A stretch of DNA of 64,000 nt from Hymenobacter fodinae (lineage in GTDB: Bacteria; Bacteroidota; Bacteroidia; Cytophagales; Hymenobacteraceae), in assembly GCF_004745825.1 (NCBI RefSeq), contig NZ_SRLA01000004.1, forward strand, positions 248,001 through 312,000, read 5' to 3'. Position numbers and translations under genes: made by a program. Shown here piece by piece: positions 16,845 to 26,958 of the stretch; position 1 is the stretch's first letter; every line of letters starts with the position of its first letter. Under the pieces are notes generated by a model. That model was not told where the DNA came from. It worked only from the letters and a program-made list of their open reading frames with translations, and searched no databases.

Positions 16845-19733
16845 ATGACCGATACTGCTTCTGCCGCCCGCCCCCATAAGCTTTTCCTCCTCGACGCCTT
16901 CGCCCTGATTTACCGCGCCCACTTTGCGTTCAGCAAGAACCCGCGCGTGAATTCTAAGGGCCTTAACACCGGCGCCATCCTTGGCTTTACCAATACGCTG
17001 GTGGAGGTGCTGCAGAAGGAAAAGCCTACTCACATTGGCGTGGCCTTCGATGCCCAGAAAAAGACCTTTCGCCACGAGCAGTTTGCCGATTACAAGGCCC
17101 AGCGCCAGGCCATGCCCGAGGACATAGGCCTAGCCATTCCCTACATCAAGAAAATCATTCAGGCCTTCAACATTCCCATTCTGATGGTGGATGGCTTTGA
17201 GGCCGATGATGTAATTGGCACCTTGGCTCAGCGGGCCGAGGCCCAAGGCTTTGGCGAGGTGTTTATGATGACGCCCGACAAAGATTACTGCCAGCTGGTG
17301 ACCGACTGCATCAAGATCTACCGGCCGGCTTTCATGGGCAATGCCGCCGAGGTTCTCGACGTGCCGCACGTGCTGCAGCGCTTTGAAGTAGAGCGTGTGG
17401 AGCAGGTGATTGATATTCTAGGCCTGCAGGGCGACGCCTCCGATAACATTCCGGGCATTCCGGGCATCGGGGAGAAAACAGCTAAGAAGTTGGTGCAGGA
17501 GTTCGGCTCAGTGGAAAACCTGATTGCCAACGTGGATAAGCTTAAGGGCAAGCTGCAGGAAAACGTACGCACCTACGCCGAGCAGGGTCTCCTGAGCAAG
17601 GAGTTAGCCACCATCCACCTCACGGTTCCCATTGAATTCCACGAGGAGAACCTGCGCCTCGAAGACCCCAACACCGAGCAGCTTCGCCAGTTATTTGAGG
17701 AGCTTGAGTTTCGGCAGCTGGCTGCCCGCGTGCTGGGTGGCGGTAGTCCAGCTGGAGTGAGTGCAGCGCCTAACCCGCGGGCGGGTTCGCGCCGCCCTAA
17801 AGTGGCTGAGGGCCAGGGCAGCTTGTTCGGCAGCTCTTCTGATGCAGCCGTAGCCATTGGCGCCGAAGAGGGCGAAACCGGCTCTTTTGGCGCCCCGACG
17901 GGTCCGCGCCTTACCCTGGCTGACGTGCCCCACCAGTATCACTTGGTTGATACACCCGAGCTCCGGAAGTCGTTGCTCAAGTTCCTGCTCCAACAAACGG
18001 AAGTAAGTTTTGACACAGAAACGACTGGCCTAGACACCATGACGGCTCGCCTTGTAGGCCTATCGTTCTGCTGGCTGCCCGGCGAGGCCTACTACGTGCC
18101 CGTACCCCACGACGACCAGGAGGCCGCCCAGGCCTTGGTAGACGAGTTTTGTCCCTTCTTCGAGGCGAAAGATATTCTCAAAATTGGGCAGAATATCAAA
18201 TACGATCTTACCATTCTGAAGCACTACAAGGTGCAAGTGCACGGACCGCTCTTTGATACGATGCTGGCCCACTATCTGCTAGAGCCCGATATGCGCCACA
18301 ACATGGACGTGCTAGCCGAAACGTATCTGCACTACACGCCGGTGTCCATTATCTCGCTCATCGGGCCAAAGGGCAAGAACCAGAAAACCATGGCCGACCT
18401 GCCGCCGGCCGAAGTATCGGACTACGCCTGCGAGGACGCCGACGTCACGCTGCAGCTCAAGCATGTGTTTGAGCCCATGCTGAAGGAAGTAGGCCTGCTC
18501 GACTTGCTCAATGACGTAGAAAACCCACTAGTACCGGTGCTGGCCGACATTGAGTACGAGGGCGTAAAGATTGACAGCAGCGCCATGGGCGAGTACTCAG
18601 CCGAACTACAAGGGTACATTCAGGAAATCGAGCAGCAGATTTTCTCGGCCGCCGGTGAAGAGTTTAACATCGGCTCTCCGAAGCAATTGGGCGAAGTACT
18701 CTTTGACCGCCTAGGCCTAGGCGGCGGCAAAATCAAGAAAACCAAGACCGGCCAGTACGCCACCGGTGAGGAAGTGCTCAGCACCCTGGCCGCCGATAAC
18801 CCCATCGCCGGCCTGATTCTGGAGCACCGCCAGCTCACCAAGCTGCGCTCAACCTACGTGGAGGCCCTGCCCCAGCTGGTGTGCGAGCTGGATGGCCGCG
18901 TACACACCTCGTTCAACCAAGCCGTAACCGCCACGGGCCGCCTCTCTAGCACCAACCCCAACCTCCAGAACATTCCTATTCGGACGGAAAAGGGCCGCGA
19001 AATCCGGAAGGCCTTCGTGCCCCGCGACGACCAGCACGTATTGTTAGCCGCCGACTACTCACAGGTGGAGCTGCGCATCATGGCCGACTTCTCGGGGGAT
19101 AAAACTATGATCGAAGCCTTCCGCCAGGGCCTCGACATTCACACCAGCACCGCCAGTAAGGTGTTCCACGTGCCCTTGGACCAAGTTGACGGTGAGATGC
19201 GCCGGAAGGCTAAAACGGTGAACTTCGGTATCATCTACGGTATCTCGGCATTTGGCTTGGCCCAACGCATTGGTATCAGCCGCAAAGAAGCCACCGACAT
19301 CATCGACACCTATTTTCAGGAATTTGCCTCGGTGAAGCAGTTCATGGATGACAGCATCAACAAAGCGCGGGAGCTAGAATACGCCACTACCCTACTGGGT
19401 CGCCGCCGTTACCTCCGCGACATTAACTCCCGCAACGCCACGCTGCGTGGCTACACCGAGCGCAACGCCATCAACGCCCCCATCCAGGGAACCGCCGCCG
19501 ACATTATCAAGAAGGCCATGATCAACATTCATGAGTGGCTGCTGCAGGAAAAGCTCGGCACGCGTATGATCTTGCAGGTACACGACGAATTGGTGTTTGA
19601 TGCCGTGAAGGAAGAAGTAGAGCACATCACGCCCAAAATCAAAGAGCTAATGACCCAAGCCCTGCTCCTGCCCCACGGTGTACCGCTGGAAGTAGAAGTG
19701 GGTACCGGCAGCAATTGGCTGCAGGCGCACTAG
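16845..19733 (+). CDS. polA: DNA polymerase I
   Basis: 962 residues, full length. The 5'-3' flap nuclease covers about 12-310 (FLLDAFALIYRAHFAF, GFEADDVIGTLA, GDASDNIPGIPGIG). A linker of about 60 residues rich in Gly/Ala/Ser follows. The 3'-5' proofreading domain (about 365-560) keeps all four acidic positions: Asp390 and Glu392 in FDTETTGLD, Asp in GQNIKYDLT, and YACEDAD. Many bacterial Pol I proteins have lost these. The polymerase has motif A ADYSQVELR (Asp737), motif B RRKAKTVNFGIIYG and motif C VHDELVFD (Asp914, Glu915). The gene repairs gaps and removes primers during lagging-strand synthesis. TACCTTCG just before the ATG resembles a -7 box. Confidence 0.98.
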   Translation: MTDTASAARPHKLFLLDAFALIYRAHFAFSKNPRVNSKGLNTGAILGFTNTLVEVLQKEKPTHIGVAFDAQKKTFRHEQFADYKAQRQAMPEDIGLAIPYIKKIIQAFNIPILMVDGFEADDVIGTLAQRAEAQGFGEVFMMTPDKDYCQLVTDCIKIYRPAFMGNAAEVLDVPHVLQRFEVERVEQVIDILGLQGDASDNIPGIPGIGEKTAKKLVQEFGSVENLIANVDKLKGKLQENVRTYAEQGLLSKELATIHLTVPIEFHEENLRLEDPNTEQLRQLFEELEFRQLAARVLGGGSPAGVSAAPNPRAGSRRPKVAEGQGSLFGSSSDAAVAIGAEEGETGSFGAPTGPRLTLADVPHQYHLVDTPELRKSLLKFLLQQTEVSFDTETTGLDTMTARLVGLSFCWLPGEAYYVPVPHDDQEAAQALVDEFCPFFEAKDILKIGQNIKYDLTILKHYKVQVHGPLFDTMLAHYLLEPDMRHNMDVLAETYLHYTPVSIISLIGPKGKNQKTMADLPPAEVSDYACEDADVTLQLKHVFEPMLKEVGLLDLLNDVENPLVPVLADIEYEGVKIDSSAMGEYSAELQGYIQEIEQQIFSAAGEEFNIGSPKQLGEVLFDRLGLGGGKIKKTKTGQYATGEEVLSTLAADNPIAGLILEHRQLTKLRSTYVEALPQLVCELDGRVHTSFNQAVTATGRLSSTNPNLQNIPIRTEKGREIRKAFVPRDDQHVLLAADYSQVELRIMADFSGDKTMIEAFRQGLDIHTSTASKVFHVPLDQVDGEMRRKAKTVNFGIIYGISAFGLAQRIGISRKEATDIIDTYFQEFASVKQFMDDSINKARELEYATTLLGRRRYLRDINSRNATLRGYTERNAINAPIQGTAADIIKKAMINIHEWLLQEKLGTRMILQVHDELVFDAVKEEVEHITPKIKELMTQALLLPHGVPLEVEVGTGSNWLQAH

Positions 19734-19757
19734 GCCTAAGGCGATTTTTAGGCTTGT

Positions 19758-19832
19758 CATTCCGACGTAGGAGGCACCTCTGTAATCCGTTTCAACGGGT
19801 TTACCCGGGCGGGTGCTTCCTGCATTAGAATG
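19758..19832. repeat. REP-like stem-loop downstream of polA
   Basis: Two 21-nt arms (19758-19778 and 19812-19832) are inverted relative to each other. Both read CATTC, then a variable block, then AGGARGCACC, and their differences are all transitions, which preserve pairing or G-U pairs. The GTCATTCCGA start is the form I associate with dispersed REP-type repeats of this group. It lies 24 bp after the polA stop and may act as a transcript end. Confidence 0.55.
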
Positions 19833-19910
19833 GTAAACGCTTTTATCTGTAGGTAAGGTATCCGACCAATCTAGCAGGCCGTATAGCCCAGTATCGGCAT
19901 CTTTTAGCCG

Positions 19911-20336
19911 ATGGAAACTGCGATGCAAGAAAAAACGCACACAACAACCCTGCAAAATGTAGCCCGCGGAGTGCTAGGCTCCTTCATGGTATTAGCTGGT
20001 ACAGGGCATCTCACCTTCTCCCGCCAAGAATTTCAAGCGCAAGTTCCAGATTTTGTACCTCTGGATAAAGATACCACTGTTCTGGCCTCAGGAGTGGTTG
20101 AGATAGGCTTAGGCTTGGCCTTACTCACATTGAAAGGCAAAAACCGCGTACGAATGGGCATAGGCCTAGCAGCATTTTACGCGGCCGTATTTCCAGGAAA
20201 CATCCATCAGTACACCCATCATATTTCTGCTTTCGGTCTAGATACCGACACCAAACGGCTCGGACGCTTGTTCTTTCAGCCCGTACTCATGGCCTGGGCT
20301 CTGTGGTCGACGGGGGCGCTGCAGAAGCGCAAGTAA
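19911..20336 (+). CDS. DoxX-like membrane protein
   Basis: 141 residues with four predicted membrane segments: ARGVLGSFMVLAGTGHLTF, TTVLASGVVEIGLGLALLTL, RMGIGLAAFYAAVFPG and LFFQPVLMAWALWS. The GTGHLTF motif after helix 1 and the helix pattern fit the DoxX/DoxD-like family of small inner-membrane proteins, often associated with redox or thiol metabolism. The next gene, 66 bp downstream on the same strand, encodes YpdA, a thiol-disulfide reductase. This supports a redox context but is only inference. The start could also be the in-frame ATG at 19923. Confidence 0.7.
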   Translation: METAMQEKTHTTTLQNVARGVLGSFMVLAGTGHLTFSRQEFQAQVPDFVPLDKDTTVLASGVVEIGLGLALLTLKGKNRVRMGIGLAAFYAAVFPGNIHQYTHHISAFGLDTDTKRLGRLFFQPVLMAWALWSTGALQKRK

Positions 20337-20402
20337 ACGGGAGCTAGCGGTCTGGGCCATTGGGTCGGTAAACTCTCAGGCACCGAACTGGTATTACAGG
20401 AT

Positions 20403-21419
20403 ATGACAATAGAATCTTCCTTCGACGTCGTGGTGATTGGGGCCGGCCCCGTAGGCCTAGCCTGTGCCATTGAGGTGCAGCGGCGCGGCTTTTCGGTGGT
20501 GGCCGTAGATAAAGGCGCCTTGGTGAACTCCATCATCGGCTACCCCACCAACATGGAATTCTTCTCGACGCCGGAACTCCTGGAGATTGGCGGGCACCCC
20601 TTCCCTACTAGCCACTACAAACCCCTGCGCGAAGACGGCCTTGACTACTACCGCCGCGTGGCCTTCGCCGAGAATATTCCGCTACGCCTCTATGAGCGGG
20701 TTATGGGCTTGGAGGGTGGCCTAGGCCAGTATGAAGTTGTGACGGAAAAGGGTCGCATCAAGTGCCGCTACGTCATCATTGCCACCGGTTTCTACGATGT
20801 TCCTAACTACCTGAACGTGCCGGGTGAGGATTTACCCCATGTGAACCACTACTACAAAGAGCCGTATGCCCACACCGGTCAGCAAGTGGTAATTGTCGGG
20901 GCCAAGAACTCTTCCGCTAAAGCGGCGCTGCAACTGTTGCGCGCCGGTGCCGATGTAACCATGGTTATTCGCGGCGCGGAAATCAGCCAGTCGGTGAAGT
21001 ACTGGATCCGGCCCGATCTGGTAAACCGTATCAAGGAAGGCCGCATCAAGGCGCTGTTTAACACTAGCATTCAGCACATCACTCCGGAGGCCGTGGAAGT
21101 GCAGACGCCTACTGGCCTAGAGACGCTGCCGGCCGCCTACGTGTATGCCCTCACTGGCTACCACCCCGACTTCCGTTTTCTGGCCGACCTGGGCATCACC
21201 TGTCAAACCGACGCCGCCCAAACCCCCACCCACGACGCCGAAACCCTGGAAACTAACCGCCCCGGCGTATACCTTGCCGGCACTGTATGCGGTGGCCTCA
21301 ATACCAGCCGCTGGTTTATTGAAAATGGCCGTTATCACGCCCAAGTAATTGCCGCTCGCCTGGCTGGGGAGAAAGCCCCTGAACTGCCAGAAGTGCTGCA
21401 GCCCGTGCAACTCTCTTAA
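20403..21419 (+). CDS. ypdA: YpdA-type bacillithiol disulfide reductase
   Basis: 338-residue flavoprotein. It starts with the FAD-binding Rossmann loop VVVIGAGPVGLACAIE (about 10-25), then the YpdA-specific segment GALVNSIIGYPTNMEFFSTPELLEIG, then a second dinucleotide-binding loop VVIVGAKNSSAKAALQLLRAG for NADPH, and ends with an FAD-contact region LAGTVCGGLNTSRWFIENG. It lacks the CxxC pair of thioredoxin reductase, as expected for YpdA, which reduces bacillithiol disulfide. It implies that this organism makes bacillithiol, as several Bacteroidota do. A strong bidirectional terminator follows. Confidence 0.9.
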   Translation: MTIESSFDVVVIGAGPVGLACAIEVQRRGFSVVAVDKGALVNSIIGYPTNMEFFSTPELLEIGGHPFPTSHYKPLREDGLDYYRRVAFAENIPLRLYERVMGLEGGLGQYEVVTEKGRIKCRYVIIATGFYDVPNYLNVPGEDLPHVNHYYKEPYAHTGQQVVIVGAKNSSAKAALQLLRAGADVTMVIRGAEISQSVKYWIRPDLVNRIKEGRIKALFNTSIQHITPEAVEVQTPTGLETLPAAYVYALTGYHPDFRFLADLGITCQTDAAQTPTHDAETLETNRPGVYLAGTVCGGLNTSRWFIENGRYHAQVIAARLAGEKAPELPEVLQPVQLS

Positions 21420-21444
21420 ACTAGTCTGCTTGGATACCGTTAAA

Positions 21445-21484
21445 TAAAAAAAGCCTCCGCTGTTAATAGCGGAGGCTTTTTGTT
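21445..21484 (+). terminator. Bidirectional terminator, ypdA / SGNH lipoprotein
   Basis: Perfect stem AAGCCTCCGCT / AGCGGAGGCTT with a 6-nt loop, A-run on the left and T-run on the right. It sits between two converging genes and is followed at 21485-21496 by the palindrome TGGCCTAGGCCA. Confidence 0.9.
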
Positions 21485-21503
21485 TGGCCTAGGCCAGTAT
21501 TAC

Positions 21504-22856
21504 TTACTGCGGAAATTTCACACCACGGTAGTCATTAGGATTGATTTGCGGAATGCTCGCGCCGTATTGGATATTAATGGCTCGAATCATCTCGTTCGCA
21601 ACTACTGCATAGCCACGAGGAGTTGGGTGTACACCATCGAGCGAGAACAGGTTACCGGCAATGAAGCTCGCTGTGTTATTCACACCGTTGGTTACAAAAC
21701 CAGAAGCAGCTACACGTGAGAAGAAAGAGTTAGCATCAAATACTGCCAGACCTTTCTCGTTGGCTTTGTTGACGATAGCTGTATTAAAAGCCGTAGTAGC
21801 TGTACGAACCGAGGTTTGCTCAGTAGCATCCAGCACAAACTGGTTAGGAACGGGGTTAGACTGAAGCGCACTCAGACCTGCACCCACTGGGAACGGGTTG
21901 CCTGTAGTGGTAGTACCAATAACAGCAGACGAGGGCAGTGTCAACAGGTCGTTGTCGGTAGCCAAACGTACTACCTGAGCACCAGCCGTGCCGGTCGTCT
22001 GAATGTACACATCCAGGGCTGGGTTAGCCGCTTTGAAGCGCGCCCGGATATCAGCCACGCGCACGGTGGTGAAAAAAGGGACGTTTGTTACGTCAGGAAT
22101 AGTCGCTACAATCCCTTTGGCACCATTAGCCGTCAGAGCGTTGATGATGCGGTTGTTCTTGAGCGTGAACGTATCCGTACGGGTAATGGCACCTCCTACA
22201 CCACCAGTTGTAGCATAGCCTAGCACATCGTTGTTGCCTAGCCAGTTAGAGAAGAAGGTGGCCGTAGCCGCTTCCGCTTTCACCCGCTGGAAGTAAGACT
22301 GGCTATTGCCAAGCGGGGTAATACGCTCAAAGAATGGATTGAACGTAGCCGCGGTTGGGGCACCCGTCTGGCCGGCTAGGTTGCCAAAGTTTGCCGTATG
22401 AATGTCCGCCAGTCGAATACCAGGTACACCCAAGTTATCTACTCGGCCATCGTATTTAGTGTAGGGGGCCGACCCTGGAGCACCAGCTATGCGGCCAGCG
22501 TTACCCGCTACGTTGGCCGTAATTGGCGAACCAGTGGCGCTGAAGCCTGTCAAACGGAGGTAGCCAGAGCCATTGCTCTGCGCTTCTGTGAACAGAGGCT
22601 GATTAAACTCACCACCGCCAGCTGTGCGAAACTGGTTGGCCAGAATGCTTGGATACGAGTTTTGCTGACCCTCTAGGTACAGGCCATTATCAGAGAAACC
22701 TGCTGTTAGGGAGTTACCTACTGCAATGTAGCGGGTGAAGTCTGCTGTACCGCGGCTGGCTTCGAAGTCTTTCTCCAGGTCAGGCTGGCAAGCTGTGAGG
22801 CCAAGCCCGAGTAGCGTTACGAAGGGCGTAACTTTACGAAATAGAAACGTATTCAT
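21504..22856 (-). CDS. SGNH/GDSL-type lipolytic lipoprotein
   Basis: 450 residues. The lipoprotein signal ends at LGLTAC (Cys about 23). The esterase fold shows block I as IAVGNSLTAG (Ser nucleophile, with N replacing the D of GDS), block III as NWLGNNDVLG and block V as LDGVHPTPRG with the catalytic Asp and His. The enzyme should hydrolyse esters or acyl groups at the outer membrane or periplasm. It lies 21 bp downstream of a FadL-type porin in the same direction. This pairing recurs in Bacteroidota and suggests joint handling of lipids or hydrophobic compounds. The substrate is unknown. Confidence 0.88.
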   Translation of the reverse strand: MNTFLFRKVTPFVTLLGLGLTACQPDLEKDFEASRGTADFTRYIAVGNSLTAGFSDNGLYLEGQQNSYPSILANQFRTAGGGEFNQPLFTEAQSNGSGYLRLTGFSATGSPITANVAGNAGRIAGAPGSAPYTKYDGRVDNLGVPGIRLADIHTANFGNLAGQTGAPTAATFNPFFERITPLGNSQSYFQRVKAEAATATFFSNWLGNNDVLGYATTGGVGGAITRTDTFTLKNNRIINALTANGAKGIVATIPDVTNVPFFTTVRVADIRARFKAANPALDVYIQTTGTAGAQVVRLATDNDLLTLPSSAVIGTTTTGNPFPVGAGLSALQSNPVPNQFVLDATEQTSVRTATTAFNTAIVNKANEKGLAVFDANSFFSRVAASGFVTNGVNNTASFIAGNLFSLDGVHPTPRGYAVVANEMIRAINIQYGASIPQINPNDYRGVKFPQ

Positions 22857-22877
22857 GAGGTAAGAAGGAAGTCGCGG

Positions 22878-24125
22878 TTAGAAAGCGTAGTTCAGGCCGA
22901 TGCCCGGAATCACAATGTTGGTTTTGTAGGTTCCCGCAATACGGTCCGTGGTACCATTATTAACCAACTGCTGCTGCGTTTCAGTACGCTTCTGAATGCT
23001 CACGTACTGCGCCGACAAATCAACGCCGAACTTACCGAAGCTATAAGAAGCCCCGATAGTGCCGCTGAAACGGTCGTTATCGGGAGTTTCGGGAGTTACA
23101 TACCCATCTCGCACTGGGGTCTCGTCATATGCGCCACCAGCCCGAACCGTTAGGCCATCCGTCAGCTTATACTGACCGCCCACCCGAATCGTCAATGCGT
23201 CTTTGTAGTTACGCTTCGACTCGCTGAACGTCTGCCCATTGATTTGCTTGTCGAAGTCAAAACGCAGCGTCTCGTACTTGCTCCACTGGGCGAAGTTGCC
23301 ATCAATACCAATGGTCAGCTTATCAGTAGGCATAATACCTACCCCAATGCTGGTAGTAGCAATCAGAGGCAGAGTAGCACCAAATTTGGTAGCCTCAAAA
23401 CGGGTAGCAAACGAAGCTGGAATACCAGTGAACGTTACATCACCATCTTTCACTTGTGCATCGATCTTCGAGCGGTAGTTAATACCAAACGACACTTTAT
23501 CAGAAGGCTTAAAGAAGATACCCGCATTGAAGCCTAGCTTGGTTTCGGCCTTGCCGTCAAGCTCAATATGCCCGTACGAATCCGGCAAAGGCACGTCGCG
23601 CTGCAAGTTAACGGCACCGTAGGCAAGTACTACTAAGCCTGCACCTACGCTGATTTGATCAGTAATAGCGTAGCTTACAGTAGGCTGCACAAAAATCGAC
23701 TTCAAGTCAATGTCAGTCAGAGCAGTGCGGCCTTCCCATCCTTCAGCATACTGCAGTTTGCTACCAAATGGCGTATACACGGCAATACCTGCGCGAAACT
23801 TGCCTTCAGCAGGGCCAAAGCCTGCATACAGGTTGAAGGGCGTCACCACGCTGTTGCGCAGTTCGCGCTGCTGATTACCGCCTTGAGCTACGAAAGCGCT
23901 TCGGGCCAGAGTGGCGTTTACGCCTACTTGCACACCTCGGTCCTTCACCATGGCCAGTGCGCCGGGGTTGTAGAACATGGCTGCCTGGTCGAGGGAGAGA
24001 CCCACACCTACACCGCCCATGCCGTTATTTTTCTGTCCGGCCAGCGTAACCTGGTAGCCACCCGCCGAGGCCGCCGTACCCGTAAGTAGCGCACCACCCA
24101 CGAGGAGTAGAGATTTTAGAGTCAT
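22878..24125 (-). CDS. OmpP1/FadL family outer-membrane transporter
   Basis: 415 residues with a signal peptide (MTLKSLLLVGGALLTGTAASAGG). The N-terminal hatch region NNGMGGVGVGLSLDQAAMFYNPGALAM is typical of FadL/TodX channels for hydrophobic molecules. The remainder alternates amphipathic strands (SVGAGLVVLAYG, SFGINYRSK, LTIGIDGNFAQWSKY, LTIRVGGQYKL) and ends with the aromatic residue Phe expected of an outer-membrane barrel. The SGNH lipoprotein follows 21 bp downstream, making a two-gene operon. In the 285-bp upstream gap a TACATTTA box (read on the minus strand) is a possible -7 element. Confidence 0.92.
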   Translation of the reverse strand: MTLKSLLLVGGALLTGTAASAGGYQVTLAGQKNNGMGGVGVGLSLDQAAMFYNPGALAMVKDRGVQVGVNATLARSAFVAQGGNQQRELRNSVVTPFNLYAGFGPAEGKFRAGIAVYTPFGSKLQYAEGWEGRTALTDIDLKSIFVQPTVSYAITDQISVGAGLVVLAYGAVNLQRDVPLPDSYGHIELDGKAETKLGFNAGIFFKPSDKVSFGINYRSKIDAQVKDGDVTFTGIPASFATRFEATKFGATLPLIATTSIGVGIMPTDKLTIGIDGNFAQWSKYETLRFDFDKQINGQTFSESKRNYKDALTIRVGGQYKLTDGLTVRAGGAYDETPVRDGYVTPETPDNDRFSGTIGASYSFGKFGVDLSAQYVSIQKRTETQQQLVNNGTTDRIAGTYKTNIVIPGIGLNYAF

Positions 24126-24362
24126 AAAAAGGAAATGAGTGAGAATTTTGGGGTTGCAGCACTAAATGTAGGTAGAAAAAACATTCTACTATTAGGCAAG
24201 CCGAGTAAGTATTTATGCCGGCACGCAACTTCCAGAAATGTGACACTTCATGACCTGTTTTTTGCAGCAAGACCGTGCCGCACTAGCTAAACTGGTTGCT
24301 GCCGCGCAGCTTGCCAGCTCACATTTTCTTGAACGCCTTAAAGTTTACTACAGGCTAAGCAG

Positions 24363-24408
24363 TTACACTTCGCTGCCCAGTGCTGCAAAACTACCCTGGG
24401 CAGTGTAA
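24363..24408. repeat. Hairpin between cyanophycinase and fadL-like genes
   Basis: TTACAC at 24363 with CTGCCCAG pairs with CTGGGCAGTGTAA ending at 24408, with a small bulge on the left arm. On the minus strand it starts 3 bp after the cyanophycinase stop, so it may end that transcript, although it has no clear U-run. Confidence 0.5.
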
Positions 24409-24410
24409 AC

Positions 24411-25247
24411 CTACTCCTCACGCGGGCCTTCGGCCGAGACTTCGGCCAGCACCTGGCGGGTTTTTAGGTTGAGGCGCTGCCCTGCCACCAGCAGATTTAC
24501 TCGCAAATTTTGCACGCTGATAGGTTCTCCGCGACCAATCCGGCCTAGGTTATTCCCTTCTTGGTGGCACCCGTCAATCATGACTACTACTCCATCACCG
24601 AATATCTCTACCTCCTGCCCACCACGGATAATGATACCGGTTTCTTCCGACAGGCCTAGTCCCAGACACATGGAATGCGCAATGAGGGCGTGCGCCAGTC
24701 GGCCAAACCTGCCGCGCTCAATAAAGTGCTGATCAATAAGCAGGCGCGGCAACAGGCCTAGACCTGCCTTGGTCTGGATGCCGCCCTTGCGCACGGCCCG
24801 CCAGCCGTAGCCTTCCACCAACATTGTGTCGGGGAGGGCGGCGGCTCCGGCGCTGGTGCCAGCCACGATGAATGTAGCCTCTTGCCGGTACCGCTCCCGC
24901 AACACTTGCAGAAACTCGGTGTTGTGCAGAAAATCCGTGATGCGCTCCTGGTCGCCGCCACTGAAAAACACCAGCCCCGCACGGCGTAGGCGGCGCAGAG
25001 TGGCGGCGGCATCGGCGCGGTAGTGCTCGTTAATGGGCAAGTGCCGGGCATTGCGGCAGCCTAAATCGCGCAGGGCTTTCTCGTACGCGCCGGCCGTGCG
25101 CGACGCATCTCGCGAGGCCACCGTGATAATTTCAACCGGGGTATCAAGAGACGGTAACAGGTCGCAGAGCAGCGCTAGCATGGCGTCATCATCGCCGCCT
25201 CCAAGAGCAACGAGCGTACCAAGCGGCAAAACAGACGAGTGAGGCAT
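24411..25247 (-). CDS. cphB: Cyanophycinase family peptidase
   Basis: 278 residues of the S51/cyanophycinase family, which cleaves the Asp-Arg polymer cyanophycin to beta-Asp-Arg dipeptides. The fold markers are in place: GTLVALGGGDDDAML at the N-terminus, VFFSGGDQERI, then the nucleophile elbow VAGTSAGAAAL with the catalytic Ser, and the region LLIDQHFIERGRFGRL with the family His and acidic residues. Length is typical of bacterial CphB. No cyanophycin synthetase or isoaspartyl dipeptidase is in the window, so the true substrate could be another beta-aspartyl peptide. The gene is divergent from mgtE. Confidence 0.88.
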   Translation of the reverse strand: MPHSSVLPLGTLVALGGGDDDAMLALLCDLLPSLDTPVEIITVASRDASRTAGAYEKALRDLGCRNARHLPINEHYRADAAATLRRLRRAGLVFFSGGDQERITDFLHNTEFLQVLRERYRQEATFIVAGTSAGAAALPDTMLVEGYGWRAVRKGGIQTKAGLGLLPRLLIDQHFIERGRFGRLAHALIAHSMCLGLGLSEETGIIIRGGQEVEIFGDGVVVMIDGCHQEGNNLGRIGRGEPISVQNLRVNLLVAGQRLNLKTRQVLAEVSAEGPREE

Positions 25248-25551
25248 AGGACTAACGCGGCATGAGCGGGCGCCAAAAGTACGCGCCCAACCGACTCCTC
25301 AACTGCCTTGGGCAAGGGAAGGTTACGCTCCGCTAGGCCACTCTTGGTAATCGAACTACCCCCGGCCGCTCATGTGTTGCGTCAGGGAGAGTCCGAAGCT
25401 CAGCCGTTGTCGTACATCTGGCGGGGCTTCGGCGCCGGATTTATTCTGCTCTGTATTCACTGAATCCGACCCGGAAAAACTACTTTTGCGCGCCGGTTCG
25501 GCACTTGTCACCAATTCCCTCTGCCTAGCGAGACACACCCCTCTTTTTTAC
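25248..25551. other. Divergent region, cyanophycinase / mgtE
   Basis: 304 bp without a gene. It holds a CTAGGCCACT motif at 25333-25342, a GC-rich hairpin-like segment near 25420-25436 and a perfect -7 box at 25481-25488 facing mgtE. I saw no sequence I could assign to a magnesium-sensing M-box riboswitch. Confidence 0.5.
25481..25488 (+). promoter_or_regulatory. -7 box (TAnnTTTG) for mgtE
   Basis: TACTTTTG is an exact match to the Bacteroidota -7 consensus, 64 bp before the ATG at 25552. The expected -33 TTG is not obvious at 19-22 bp spacing. Confidence 0.4.
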
Positions 25552-26937
<1,386 letters not shown>

Positions 26938-26958
26938 CTTCTGTAGGACTGAGAGCCA

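Noticed and set aside
25248..25551. Magnesium riboswitch upstream of mgtE
   Set aside because: No conserved M-box elements recognised. The region is explained by a divergent promoter region.
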